NCBI GenBank assembly: GCA_009837445.1
Contig: VXTM01000021.1
Location: 1 to 64,000 of the forward strand
DNA: 64,000 nt
DNA from: Acidimicrobiaceae bacterium
Lineage (GTDB): Bacteria > Actinomycetota > Acidimicrobiia > Acidimicrobiales > Aldehydirespiratoraceae
Reading direction: 5' to 3'
Of the stretch, positions 1 to 8,358 are shown one piece after another. The first letter of the stretch is position 1; each line of letters opens with the position of its first letter. The position numbers and the translations under genes were made by a program. The notes below the pieces were generated by a model that was given only the letters and a program-made list of their open reading frames with translations, ran no database searches and was not told where the DNA came from.

Positions 1-1057
1 CGTTCATCTGGGCCTTGGTGGCCAGCCGCTTGGCGTGACCATGCCACAGCGGCACACCCTCGCTGCTGAACACGACCCCGGTGATACGGGCGTCGCAGAA
101 ATGCTCCTCAAGCACGCTCTGAGGGATCACACCAGCCCCAGCGACCTCCGCGAACGCCGCGGTGCCGTCCGCGTCGAGGTGCTGGACGATGGTGATGTCA
201 GCCGACGGCCGGCCCCCACAGCCGCACTTGTTGGCGTCTGCGCCGCCGCGGTCGGCCTCACCTGAACTGCGGCCCCCATCACTCGCGGCGCTGCTGGTCT
301 CGGTAGTGCAGGCCTCGCCGTCGGCGTCGGCTCTGGAGTAGATGCTGCCGTGCGAACTCAGAGTCTCCAGCGCATCAGCCATGCGCTGGTCGAGGCTGCG
401 CTTCTCCCCGCCCGCACTGTGCAAGTCGGCCCTTCGCAGCCGCTCAGCTTCTTGAGCAAACCGCTTGCGCACCTTGGCACCCGTCACCGGATCCAACTCG
501 CCCCGAAGATGCACCATCCCGTCGTCGCCGTCCCAGAAACTCAACCGCCGCCGAGCCCGCTGACGCCGATAAAGCTCCTCACCGTCATCGACCTGACGCC
601 GCGCCGCCCACCGACCCGCCTCCCGCGAAAACTGCTCAGGCGACAACACCGCCGCCTGAGCCAACAGATCGCCATCCTGCTCCACCTGCTCGCCGCTGGT
701 CTTCTCACAAGCAGCCGCCAGCACCCTGGCGTTCGCTACCGAGATCTCACCGCTCTCCACAGCATCACGAACGGCAGGCATCTCCTGGAGCGTCTCGACC
801 GTTTTGACCTGGCTGGCCGCATCTCGCCGAGACAACCCCGCGGACTGCGCCAACACGCCCACACCACCATCCCCGTGAAGGTCCCGGGCTGCCACCAAGA
901 CAGCGGCGTCGGCCTGCAGCACAGCTACCTGCGCCCCGAACGCCTTCGACCCCTCTAGCACCGCCCGAGCGTCCGCAGTAGGCGTCGCCGCGTCGTTGAC
1001 CAGACGGATCAACGCCGCCAACCCCTCCCGCACCTGCTGTATCGCTTCCACAACCAT
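1..1057 (-). CDS. DUF222 (13E12-type) HNH endonuclease family protein, C-terminus beyond window edge
   Basis: Reading leftward from the ATG at 1057, the frame stays open for 352 codons to the window edge, so the 3' end is missing. The product is clearly homologous to the complete protein at 54853-56268. Both carry an SPEQFSREA-like segment, an RRQRARR segment and a DDGMVHL segment, in the same order. That paralogue ends in an HNH nuclease domain, which here would lie beyond the edge. A Gly/Asp/Ser-rich insertion (roughly residues 240-280) containing a CGCGG stretch is absent from the paralogue. The family is multicopy in actinobacteria and its function is poorly defined; nuclease or mobile-element-associated activity is a family-level inference. 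A GTG two codons upstream (1063) is an alternative start. Confidence 0.85.
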   Translation of the reverse strand, partial: MVVEAIQQVREGLAALIRLVNDAATPTADARAVLEGSKAFGAQVAVLQADAAVLVAARDLHGDGGVGVLAQSAGLSRRDAASQVKTVETLQEMPAVRDAVESGEISVANARVLAAACEKTSGEQVEQDGDLLAQAAVLSPEQFSREAGRWAARRQVDDGEELYRRQRARRRLSFWDGDDGMVHLRGELDPVTGAKVRKRFAQEAERLRRADLHSAGGEKRSLDQRMADALETLSSHGSIYSRADADGEACTTETSSAASDGGRSSGEADRGGADANKCGCGGRPSADITIVQHLDADGTAAFAEVAGAGVIPQSVLEEHFCDARITGVVFSSEGVPLWHGHAKRLATKAQMN

Positions 1058-1113
1058 GACCACATCATGCCAGAGGAGTGTGATATCTATAGATGGTTTT
1101 CAAGATAATTCAA
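1058..1113 (-). promoter_or_regulatory. Promoter-like upstream element of the left DUF222 gene
   Basis: On the minus strand a TTGAAT hexamer (1108-1113) lies 16 bases before TATAGA (1086-1091), in an AT-rich patch unusual for this window. From the end of the ATAGAT box to the ATG at 1057 is 27 bases. The same spacing and much of the same sequence recur before the paralogous gene at 54853. There is no clear Shine-Dalgarno sequence. Confidence 0.5.
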
Positions 1114-1216
1114 GCTATTTTATTCTTCGAACGCCGGGCTCACTGATTCGATTCGCAAGGTGCACCCACCGGAAGCCGAACCGCGATTCTCTCACCTCCG
1201 GAGGCGGCCCGGAGGG

Positions 1217-1582
<366 letters not shown>

Positions 1583-1659
1583 AGGCTAGACCGTAGTTAG
1601 CCTCAAGGGCTGACGCGACGGCGACACCCGCGCCGCCGACACGGGCCGGGAGGAAAGCG

Positions 1660-2700
1660 ATGACCACGCTCGACACCTACGGCGGATGGCCGGGCGTGCT
1701 GGGAACGCTCGCAGCCGGCAGGGACATAGGATCCGGCGAGGCCCAGGCCGCGCTCGGGTCGATCTTGGCGGGCGACGCCACCGACGCTCAGGTGGCCGCG
1801 TTCATCGTGGCCCTGAGAATCAAGGGACCCGCGGTGGGGGAGCTGAGCGGCCTGGCGGAGGCCATGCGCGACGCGGCCACGCCCCTGAACCTGCCCGCGG
1901 ACGCCATCGACATCGTCGGCACCGGCGGCACCCCGGGCCGCAAGGCCCACGCTCTCAACGTCTCGACGATGGCGTGCTTCGTGGCGGCCGGCGCGGGCGC
2001 GACGGTGTGCAAGCACGGCAACGTCAAGGCCTCGTCCAGCTCGGGCAGTTTTGACCTGCTGGAGGCAATCGGCGTGCCCATCGCCATGGCGCCTCAGGAA
2101 GTAGCCGAGATGGTGCGCACCGCGGGTCTGGGATTCGCCTTCGCCAGAGCCTTCCACCCCGCCATGCGCCATGTGGCCGGCGTTCGCTCTGAGGTCGGCA
2201 TACCCACCGTCTTCAACCTGCTCGGGCCGCTGTCGCATCCTGGCCGTGTGCAGCGCCAGGTCCTCGGCGTTCCGGAGGGGTCACTGGCCCCCACTATGGC
2301 CGCGGTGCTGCAGGCCACGGGCTCGGTGCGATCGCTGGTGGTTCACGGCGACGGCCGTTTCGATGAACTCACCACCACGGGACCGAATCTGGTGGTGGAG
2401 CTCAACGAGGGCAAGGTCACCGAGTACGGGGTAGAGGCGGCCGAAGTCGGACTGTCCACGGCCACGCCCGACGAGCTGAGAGGCGGCGACGCGGTGGCGA
2501 ACGCCCGGATCCTCGCGGGTGTGCTGGCGGGCGAGCCTGGACCCAAGCGAGACATGGTCGTACTCAACGCGGCCGCGGGCCTAGTGGTCGCCGGCATCGC
2601 CGACAACCTCGCCCAGGGAGTGGAGGCGGCCGCAGCCGCCATCGACGACGGGCGGGCCGCGAAGAAGTTCGACGAGGTGACCACCGCACCGACCGGATGA
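1660..2700 (+). CDS. trpD: Anthranilate phosphoribosyltransferase
   Basis: Transfers phosphoribosyl from PRPP to anthranilate, the second step of tryptophan synthesis, in the cytoplasm. The 346-residue length is usual for the family. Hallmarks visible are the PRPP-binding GTGG in DIVGTGGTP, NVST, KHGN, and FNLLGPLSHP. The ATG is preceded by a good ribosome-binding site (GGGAGGAAA about 5 bases upstream), one of the clearer ones in the window. It stands alone: no other trp gene is adjacent. It follows the divergently oriented rnpB by about 80 bases, and queG follows after a gap of about 80 bases. Confidence 0.96.
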   Translation: MTTLDTYGGWPGVLGTLAAGRDIGSGEAQAALGSILAGDATDAQVAAFIVALRIKGPAVGELSGLAEAMRDAATPLNLPADAIDIVGTGGTPGRKAHALNVSTMACFVAAGAGATVCKHGNVKASSSSGSFDLLEAIGVPIAMAPQEVAEMVRTAGLGFAFARAFHPAMRHVAGVRSEVGIPTVFNLLGPLSHPGRVQRQVLGVPEGSLAPTMAAVLQATGSVRSLVVHGDGRFDELTTTGPNLVVELNEGKVTEYGVEAAEVGLSTATPDELRGGDAVANARILAGVLAGEPGPKRDMVVLNAAAGLVVAGIADNLAQGVEAAAAAIDDGRAAKKFDEVTTAPTG

Positions 2701-2778
2701 CCCGGTGGACGGCCGAGAACGGCAGACAGGATGCCTCGCCGCGAGACGCTCGAACCCAGCGGCGGGATCACTGATGCG

Positions 2779-3936
2779 ATGACCGTGGACGTTGACACGC
2801 TGGCCACCATCGGCCGCACCGCCGGGCTGTGCGCAGTAGGAGTGTGCCGGGCCGAGCCGTTCAGCGAGGTCGCCGCGGTGCTGCACGAGCGCAAGCAGGC
2901 CGGACTGCACGGCGGGATGCAGTTCACCTACCGCAATCCGGAGCGCTCTACCGACCCGACCCGCCTGTTGCCCGGCGCGGCGGCGCTGATCGTCGGCGCG
3001 CTCGAGTTCGAAGCCGGCGCCGGCGACCCGCCCAGCGACGGAGGCCCCTACGCCAGGGTGGCGGCCTACGCGCGCCGCGACTACTACCAGCCGCTGCGGA
3101 CTGCTCTCGAGGCCGTCGCGGCGGCGCTGCGAGCCGCTGGCCACCGGGCAGTGGTGTCGGCCGACGGGAACGGCCTAGTCGACCGGGCTGCGGCTCACCG
3201 GGCCGGTATCGGCTGGTGGGGCAAGAACTCCAACATCCTGGTGCCCGGAGTGGGCAGCCTCGTGGTGCTCGGAGCCGTCGTCACTGACGCCCCGATAGCC
3301 CCGCAGGAGCCCGAAAGTGGCGTGGCCGACGGCTGCGGATCATGCCGCCAGTGCCTCGACGGCTGCCCGACGGGGGCGATCATCGCCCCAGGCACGGTCG
3401 ACGCACGCCGCTGCCTGGCCTGGCTGGTGCAGGCCGACGGCGTGTTCGACCCCGACTACCGGGTGGCGCTCGGCGACAGGATCTACGGCTGCGACGACTG
3501 CTCCGACGTGTGCCCGCCCAACCGGGTGCGGGTCCGTCTCACCGGCCGCACCCGGCACCGCCCCGACCCCGTCAGCGAAGTCGACCGGGCGCTCCCGTCG
3601 ACGGGCAACGGTGCATGGGTGCCGGTCCTGGAAATGCTGGACGCGAGCGACGGCGCCCTGATGGCCGGCTTCGGACGCTGGTACATCCCGAGGCGAGAGC
3701 CCCGCTACTTGCGCCGCAACGCGCTCGTAGTGCTGGCCAACGTGGGGGATCGGTCCGACTCCCGGGTGCGGTCCGCCGTCGACCGGGCGCTGCGCGACCC
3801 CGATCCGCTGATCCGCGCCCACGCCGTGTGGTGCGCCCGGCGGCTGGGGCTCGGACTCGACGCGCTGTCGGGACGTGACGACCCGCTGGTGAGGGCCGAA
3901 ATGGAGCGGCCCGTCCGGCCGCGGGATGCGACGTGA
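2779..3936 (+). CDS. queG: Epoxyqueuosine reductase
   Basis: Catalyses the last step of queuosine formation, reducing epoxyqueuosine in tRNA with cobalamin and two [4Fe-4S] clusters. It contains the ferredoxin-like cluster motif C-G-S-C-R-Q-C-L-D-G-C-P and a second Cys set ending GCDDCSDVCPPN. The C-terminal third resembles the HEAT-like repeats of QueG (RRNALVVLANVGD, then DPDPLIRAHAVW). The ATG at 2779 matches the family N-terminus (DTLATIGRTAGLCAVGV); an in-frame ATG at 2731 would add 16 unlikely residues. The stop overlaps the next start by 4 bases, so it is co-translated with the glycosyltransferase. Confidence 0.92.
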   Translation: MTVDVDTLATIGRTAGLCAVGVCRAEPFSEVAAVLHERKQAGLHGGMQFTYRNPERSTDPTRLLPGAAALIVGALEFEAGAGDPPSDGGPYARVAAYARRDYYQPLRTALEAVAAALRAAGHRAVVSADGNGLVDRAAAHRAGIGWWGKNSNILVPGVGSLVVLGAVVTDAPIAPQEPESGVADGCGSCRQCLDGCPTGAIIAPGTVDARRCLAWLVQADGVFDPDYRVALGDRIYGCDDCSDVCPPNRVRVRLTGRTRHRPDPVSEVDRALPSTGNGAWVPVLEMLDASDGALMAGFGRWYIPRREPRYLRRNALVVLANVGDRSDSRVRSAVDRALRDPDPLIRAHAVWCARRLGLGLDALSGRDDPLVRAEMERPVRPRDAT

Positions 3937-5081
3937 CCCGGCACCTCCTGGTGACCAACGACTTCCCGCCGAAGGTGGGGGGCATCCAGAACTACCTGTG
4001 GGAGCTGTGGCGGCGGCTGCCTCCGGACGATGTCGTGGTCCACACCACGCCGTATGCGGGTTCGGCTGCGTTCGACGCCGAGCAGCCCTTCACGGTGGTC
4101 CGGTCGACCGAGCCGTGGCTCCTGCCCGGCCCACACCTGGTCCGCCGGGTGCGCCGTCTGGCTCAGCGCCACGAAGTCGACCTCGTGGTGATCGATCCGG
4201 CGCTTCCGGCGGGGCTGATCGGCCCCCGCGTGGGCCTGCCCTACGCGGTGGTGGTGCACGGCGCCGAGGTGGCCATTCCCGGCCGGCTCCCCGTGCTGAG
4301 GCCGCTCCTCCGGCGGGTGCTCGACTCGGCCACGGGAGTGATCGCGGCGGGCGGCTACCCGGCTCTCGAGAGCGAACGAGCCCTCAACCGGCACCTGGCC
4401 GCGTTCGTGATCCCGCCGGGAGTCGACACCGAGCGGTTCAGACCCATGGACGACCGGGACCGGGACCGGTGGCGCGACCGCCTGGGGCTGCGGCCCGGCA
4501 GCCCGATGGTGGTCAGCGTGTCGCGGCTGGTTCCCCGCAAGGGAATGGACACCCTGGTACGGGCAGCCGCGATCCTGGCCGCCGAAGGCCGCGACCTTCA
4601 GGTGGTGATCGCCGGGGACGGCCGGGACCGGGGCCGCCTGGAGCGCCTGGCCGACCGGGTCGGGGCGCCGGTCAGGCTCCTAGGACGGCTCGGCGACGAC
4701 GACATCGCCGCGTTGGTTGGGTGCGCGGACGTGTTTGCGATGCTGTGCCGCACCCGCTGGCGGGGCCTGGAGCAGGAGGGTTTCGGCATCGTGTTCCTCG
4801 AAGCCGCCGCCGCGGGCGTTCCGCAGGTGGCCGGGCGCAGCGGCGGAGCCCACGAGGCCGTCACCGACGGTGAGACAGGAATCGTGCTCGACCCGGCGAC
4901 CCCGAAGGCCGCGGCCGAGGCCATCGGCACGCTCCTCCACGACCGCGAGCTCCGCGCCCGGATGGGCGCGGCGGCGCGGCACCGGGCCGTGACCGCCTTC
5001 TCCTACGACCTCCTGGCCGATCAACTGCGCCTGGCCATCGAGGAGATGGCCGGTCGGCTGCCCCAGGGTCCGCGCCGATAG
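3933..5081 (+). CDS. GT4 glycosyltransferase, PimB-like mannosyltransferase
   Basis: A 382-residue GT-B fold glycosyltransferase of family GT4. The N-terminus (TNDFPPKVGGIQNYLWEL) is the signature of actinobacterial phosphatidylinositol mannoside mannosyltransferases of the PimB type. The donor-binding half has VSVSRLVPRKGMDTL and the EX7E region EQEGFGIVFLEAAAAG. It probably adds a sugar, perhaps mannose from GDP-mannose, to a lipid at the inner face of the membrane; donor and acceptor are inferred. The GTG start overlaps the queG stop (GTGA). Confidence 0.85.
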   Translation: MTRHLLVTNDFPPKVGGIQNYLWELWRRLPPDDVVVHTTPYAGSAAFDAEQPFTVVRSTEPWLLPGPHLVRRVRRLAQRHEVDLVVIDPALPAGLIGPRVGLPYAVVVHGAEVAIPGRLPVLRPLLRRVLDSATGVIAAGGYPALESERALNRHLAAFVIPPGVDTERFRPMDDRDRDRWRDRLGLRPGSPMVVSVSRLVPRKGMDTLVRAAAILAAEGRDLQVVIAGDGRDRGRLERLADRVGAPVRLLGRLGDDDIAALVGCADVFAMLCRTRWRGLEQEGFGIVFLEAAAAGVPQVAGRSGGAHEAVTDGETGIVLDPATPKAAAEAIGTLLHDRELRARMGAAARHRAVTAFSYDLLADQLRLAIEEMAGRLPQGPRR

Positions 5082-5182
5082 GCAACCCTGGCCGCATACC
5101 GCAAGCACCAGTGACGTTGTTAGGGTCATTCGCCACGCGGCCACCAGCAGGCCGCAGCCGTTGAGCAGGACTCCGAGGAGCG

Positions 5183-5647
5183 TTGCCCGCCGTGGTCGAT
5201 CAGGCAACCCAGCGCACCACCATCATGGCCTCGCCCGAGCGCTGCTACCGCGCGGCCACCGACTTCGAGCAGTACCCACGATGGGCGCACGACATCAAGG
5301 AGGCGAAGATCGTCGCTCGGGACCGCGACGGTCGAGCCGTCGACGTGGCGTACCGGGTCACCGCCATGGGCCGTTCCACGACGTACACGCTCAGGTACTT
5401 CTACGGCTCGGACCCGCTGCGCCTGGCCTGGAGGCTCCAGCGGGGAGATGCCACTACCAGGCTCGACGGCGAGTACGAGTTCGTGCCCGTTCCCGGAGAG
5501 ACCGACGTCACCGAGGTGACCTACCAGCTCGCAGTGGAACTGGCGGTGCCTCTGCCCGGCTTCGTGAAGCGGCGGGCCGAGTCGCGCATCATGCACACCG
5601 CGCTGGATGAGTTGAAGGGCTACGTGGAAGCGGCCGCCCGAATCTGA
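5183..5647 (+). CDS. SRPBCC (START-like) family protein
   Basis: A 154-residue single-domain protein of the SRPBCC/polyketide cyclase-like superfamily, which makes a hydrophobic ligand cavity. Typical features are an N-terminal strand leading into MASPERCYRAATDFEQYPRWAHDI, central strands, and a long C-terminal helix ending RIMHTALDELKGYVEA. Ligand and role are unknown. The TTG at 5183 sits only 2 bases after GAGGAG, so the in-frame GTG at 5192 may be the true start. A TAGGGT box at 5120-5125 may be a -10 element. The gene lies between a lipid glycosyltransferase and a glucokinase; the context does not fix its function. Confidence 0.8.
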   Translation: MPAVVDQATQRTTIMASPERCYRAATDFEQYPRWAHDIKEAKIVARDRDGRAVDVAYRVTAMGRSTTYTLRYFYGSDPLRLAWRLQRGDATTRLDGEYEFVPVPGETDVTEVTYQLAVELAVPLPGFVKRRAESRIMHTALDELKGYVEAAARI

Positions 5648-5666
5648 GCGGGAGTACCTGAACATC

Positions 5667-6608
5667 ATGTATTGCGGCTTGGATATTGGTGGAACCAAGG
5701 TGCTGGGCGTGGCCGTCGACCCCGGCGACCCCACCACACCCGTCGCAGTGCGACGAGACGCCACCACAGCCGACAGCGAGGCGCTGGTCGAGACGATCAC
5801 GCGGATGGTCGCCGGCCTCGAGGCCGAGTGCGGCGCCGCGTTCTCGGCGGTCGGGGTGGGCATCGCCGGGCTCGTCGACTCCGACGGGGTGCTCAAGTAC
5901 TCGCCCAACATCGACGGCGTCCTGGACCTCGACCTGCGCAGGCGCCTGCGGGCCGAGTGGCGACGGCCGGTGGTGGTCGAGAACGAGGCCACAGCCGCGG
6001 CCTGGGCCGAGTCGCTCCATGGAGCGGCGAGGGGCTCCCGCCATGTCGCCCTGGTCGCGCTGGGCACCGGTCTGGGCACCGGGTTCGTGTTCGACGGAAA
6101 GCTCTACCGGGGCTGGAACGGTTTCGCGGGCGAGTCGGGCCACATGACGATCGAGATGTCGGGACCCGAGCACGTCACCGGCTCGCCCGGCCCCTGGGAG
6201 TACTACGCGTCCGGGACCGGTCTGGGTCGCCTCGCCCGCCACGCCGCCGCCAGAGGCGACTTCGACAGCGCCATCGACGAAGCCGACTCGGTCAGCGCCA
6301 TCCGGGGCGAGCATGTCCACGCGCTGGTCGCCAAGGGAGACCCGGACGCGCTGGTCGTCCTGGACGAGTTCTGCCGCTGCGCCGCGGTGGGCGTGGCCAA
6401 CCTCGTGCACGTGCTCGACCCCGAGGTCATCGTGATCGCCGGCGGCCTGATCGACATCGGCGAGCCGCTCGTGCGGGGCATGGAGGCGTGGACTCACCGC
6501 CTGGTGCTCGGCGGCGAACATCGGCGGAAGGCGCAGATCGTCGCGGCGCGGTTCGGTAGCCAGGCCGGTGCCATCGGAGCGGCCCTGCTCGCCTCGGAAG
6601 CGCCGTGA
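5667..6608 (+). CDS. ROK-family glucokinase-like sugar kinase
   Basis: A 313-residue ATP-dependent sugar kinase of the ROK family, probably feeding glucose into glycolysis. The N-terminal phosphate loop LDIGGTK, the ENEAT segment, the ALGTGLGTGFV loop and GESGHMTIE are all present. The usual zinc-binding CxCGxxGCxE stretch that should follow GHMTIE is replaced by a Cys-free segment (SGPEHVTGSPGPWEYYASG). The stop shares a base with the next ATG (TGATG), so it is coupled to phosphofructokinase. That pairing supports a glycolytic role. Substrate specificity is inferred. Confidence 0.88.
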   Translation: MYCGLDIGGTKVLGVAVDPGDPTTPVAVRRDATTADSEALVETITRMVAGLEAECGAAFSAVGVGIAGLVDSDGVLKYSPNIDGVLDLDLRRRLRAEWRRPVVVENEATAAAWAESLHGAARGSRHVALVALGTGLGTGFVFDGKLYRGWNGFAGESGHMTIEMSGPEHVTGSPGPWEYYASGTGLGRLARHAAARGDFDSAIDEADSVSAIRGEHVHALVAKGDPDALVVLDEFCRCAAVGVANLVHVLDPEVIVIAGGLIDIGEPLVRGMEAWTHRLVLGGEHRRKAQIVAARFGSQAGAIGAALLASEAP

Positions 6609-7636
6609 TGCGGGTCGGGATCCTCACGGGGGGCGGCGACTGCCCCGGACTCAACGCAGTGATCCGGGCGGTGGTGCGCAAGGCCGAACGCCACTACGGC
6701 GACGAGGTCATCGGCTTCCGCGACGGGTGGCGGGGCGTGGTGGACAACCACTGGATGCCGCTCGACGTGGAGTCCTGCCGGGGTCTGCTGCCGAGGGGAG
6801 GCACCGTGCTCGGCACCTCGCGCCACACCCCGTTCAGCCTCCCCGACGGCATGGCCGCCGCGACCGAGACCATGCGCACACTGGCGCTGGACGCACTCAT
6901 AGCCATAGGCGGTGAGGGCACGCTGTCGTGCGCGTGCGAGATGTCCGATCGCGGCTTCGACGTGGTTGGGATTCCCAAGACGATCGACAACGACGTGGGC
7001 ATGACCGAACGGACCTTCGGGTTCGACACTGCCATAACCGTCGCTACCGACGCCATCGACCGCCTCCACACGACCGCGGAGAGCCATGAACGGGTCATCT
7101 TCGTGGAGGTGATGGGACGCAATGTGGGCCACATCGCCACCTGGGCCGGGATCGCGGGGGGTGCCGCCTTCATTCTCGTGCCCGAGGAGCCTTTCGATCT
7201 CGACGACCTGTGCGCGGCGTTGCTGCGGCGCCAGCGCAGAGGCCGCTTCGCGTCGATTGTGGTGGTGGCCGAGGGTGCCCGGCCCCGGCCCGGCACGTTC
7301 GAGGTGGCAGAGCCCCCGGTCGACGCCTACGGGCACAAGCGTCTGGGCGGGATCGCCAACGTCATCGCGGCGGAGGTCGAGGCTCGCACCGGGCTCGAGA
7401 CCCGCGTCACGATCCTCGGGCATGTCCAGCGGGGCGGCACGCCCACACCGTCGGACCGGGTGCTCGCCACCCGCTTCGGCGTGGCAGCCATCGACGCGGT
7501 CCATGACGGCGCCTTCGGGCAGATGGTGGCGCTGCGCAATGGCGCCATCGAGCGGGTCTGCTTGCGGGACGCGACCGCGAAGCTCAAGCCGGTGAGCGAC
7601 GACCTGCTCGACGTGGCCCACACGTTCTTCTCCTGA
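6608..7636 (+). CDS. pfkA: 6-phosphofructokinase
   Basis: Phosphorylates fructose 6-phosphate, the committed step of glycolysis. The N-terminal GILTGGGDCPGLNAVIR, the PKTIDNDV substrate motif and EVMGRNVGHIA are characteristic of group III (actinobacterial) phosphofructokinases. The nucleotide loop reads GGEGT: glycine at the position equivalent to E. coli G104 predicts ATP rather than pyrophosphate as donor, which would need Asp there. The ATG at 6608 overlaps the kinase stop upstream; a GTG one codon earlier is possible. It converges on the lipoprotein gene, and the 38-base gap includes a run of C residues. Confidence 0.95.
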   Translation: MRVGILTGGGDCPGLNAVIRAVVRKAERHYGDEVIGFRDGWRGVVDNHWMPLDVESCRGLLPRGGTVLGTSRHTPFSLPDGMAAATETMRTLALDALIAIGGEGTLSCACEMSDRGFDVVGIPKTIDNDVGMTERTFGFDTAITVATDAIDRLHTTAESHERVIFVEVMGRNVGHIATWAGIAGGAAFILVPEEPFDLDDLCAALLRRQRRGRFASIVVVAEGARPRPGTFEVAEPPVDAYGHKRLGGIANVIAAEVEARTGLETRVTILGHVQRGGTPTPSDRVLATRFGVAAIDAVHDGAFGQMVALRNGAIERVCLRDATAKLKPVSDDLLDVAHTFFS

Positions 7637-7674
7637 CGCCCCCCCCCGGCTAAGGAACGCGCCGCGGCGAGGCC

Positions 7675-8358
7675 TCAGGTTTCGTCGACGTCGGGGGAGG
7701 TGGTGGTCGTCGGGGCAAAGTCGGGCTGGAACTGCTCGTATGCGCTGGTTCGCAGGATCGACCCGGGCTCGGCGTCGGCGTCGCTGGTCGGGACGGACAC
7801 CGCTACACCGTCCAGCAGGATCCGGACCCCGTCGACGCCCTCGGTCGCCGCGGCGGTGAACACGAGCTGGGCCGCCGCGAACCGTAGCTCGTCGGCTGAG
7901 GGGGCCGAATCCTCACCCTCCGGGGACGGATGCACGATGTCGACGGTGGCCACGCCGTCGATGACGGTGGCGCTCAGGATCTCGAACAGCTCCAGAGTGT
8001 TGAAGTAGCCGGCGTCGGACTCCTCGACCGAGGTTGCCTCCCCGAACAACGTGGCCAGCACATCGCCGAGAGTGGCGTTGCGGTCCACCTGGCGCTCCAC
8101 CTCGACCACGATCGTGCGCTCGATGTCCTGCGGGTTAGTCAGGAGGAAGACGGTTCGGGCCTCTGTCAGGGGTGCGGGGACAGTGGTAGTGGTGGTGGCC
8201 GTGAACCCGGGTCTGAGCGTCTCGGGAAGGTCCTCGGGATCGATTGCCTGAGCGTTCTCGTCGGTGGGAAGACCGCAGCCGCCGGCCGCGGCCAACAACG
8301 CGACGGCCAGACAACCGGCGGCTGCGCGTCGGCGACGGAGCAGGGGAGGCAGCCTCAT
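7675..8358 (-). CDS. GerMN-domain lipoprotein (short LpqB-like)
   Basis: A 227-residue secreted lipoprotein. A basic N-terminus and hydrophobic core end in the lipobox LAAAGGC (Cys at about residue 28), then a Thr-rich linker. The body (TVFLLTNPQDIERTIVVEVERQV through FNTLELFEILSATVIDGVATVDI) resembles a GerMN domain. It follows mtrB with an ATGA overlap, exactly where LpqB follows MtrB in other actinobacteria. LpqB there is much longer, with a beta-propeller after GerMN; only the GerMN part exists here. A role in modulating the sensor kinase is inferred by analogy. Confidence 0.82.
   Translation of the reverse strand: MRLPPLLRRRRAAAGCLAVALLAAAGGCGLPTDENAQAIDPEDLPETLRPGFTATTTTTVPAPLTEARTVFLLTNPQDIERTIVVEVERQVDRNATLGDVLATLFGEATSVEESDAGYFNTLELFEILSATVIDGVATVDIVHPSPEGEDSAPSADELRFAAAQLVFTAAATEGVDGVRILLDGVAVSVPTSDADAEPGSILRTSAYEQFQPDFAPTTTTSPDVDET

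Noticed and set aside
350-958. Plus-strand open frame of 202 codons near the left edge
   Set aside because: It is antisense to the DUF222 gene, whose translation matches a full paralogue in the same window.
1064-1216. Additional gene or clear terminator between the DUF222 gene and rnpB
   Set aside because: Only short frames exist, the AT-rich part is better explained as a promoter, and no stem followed by a T-tract was found.
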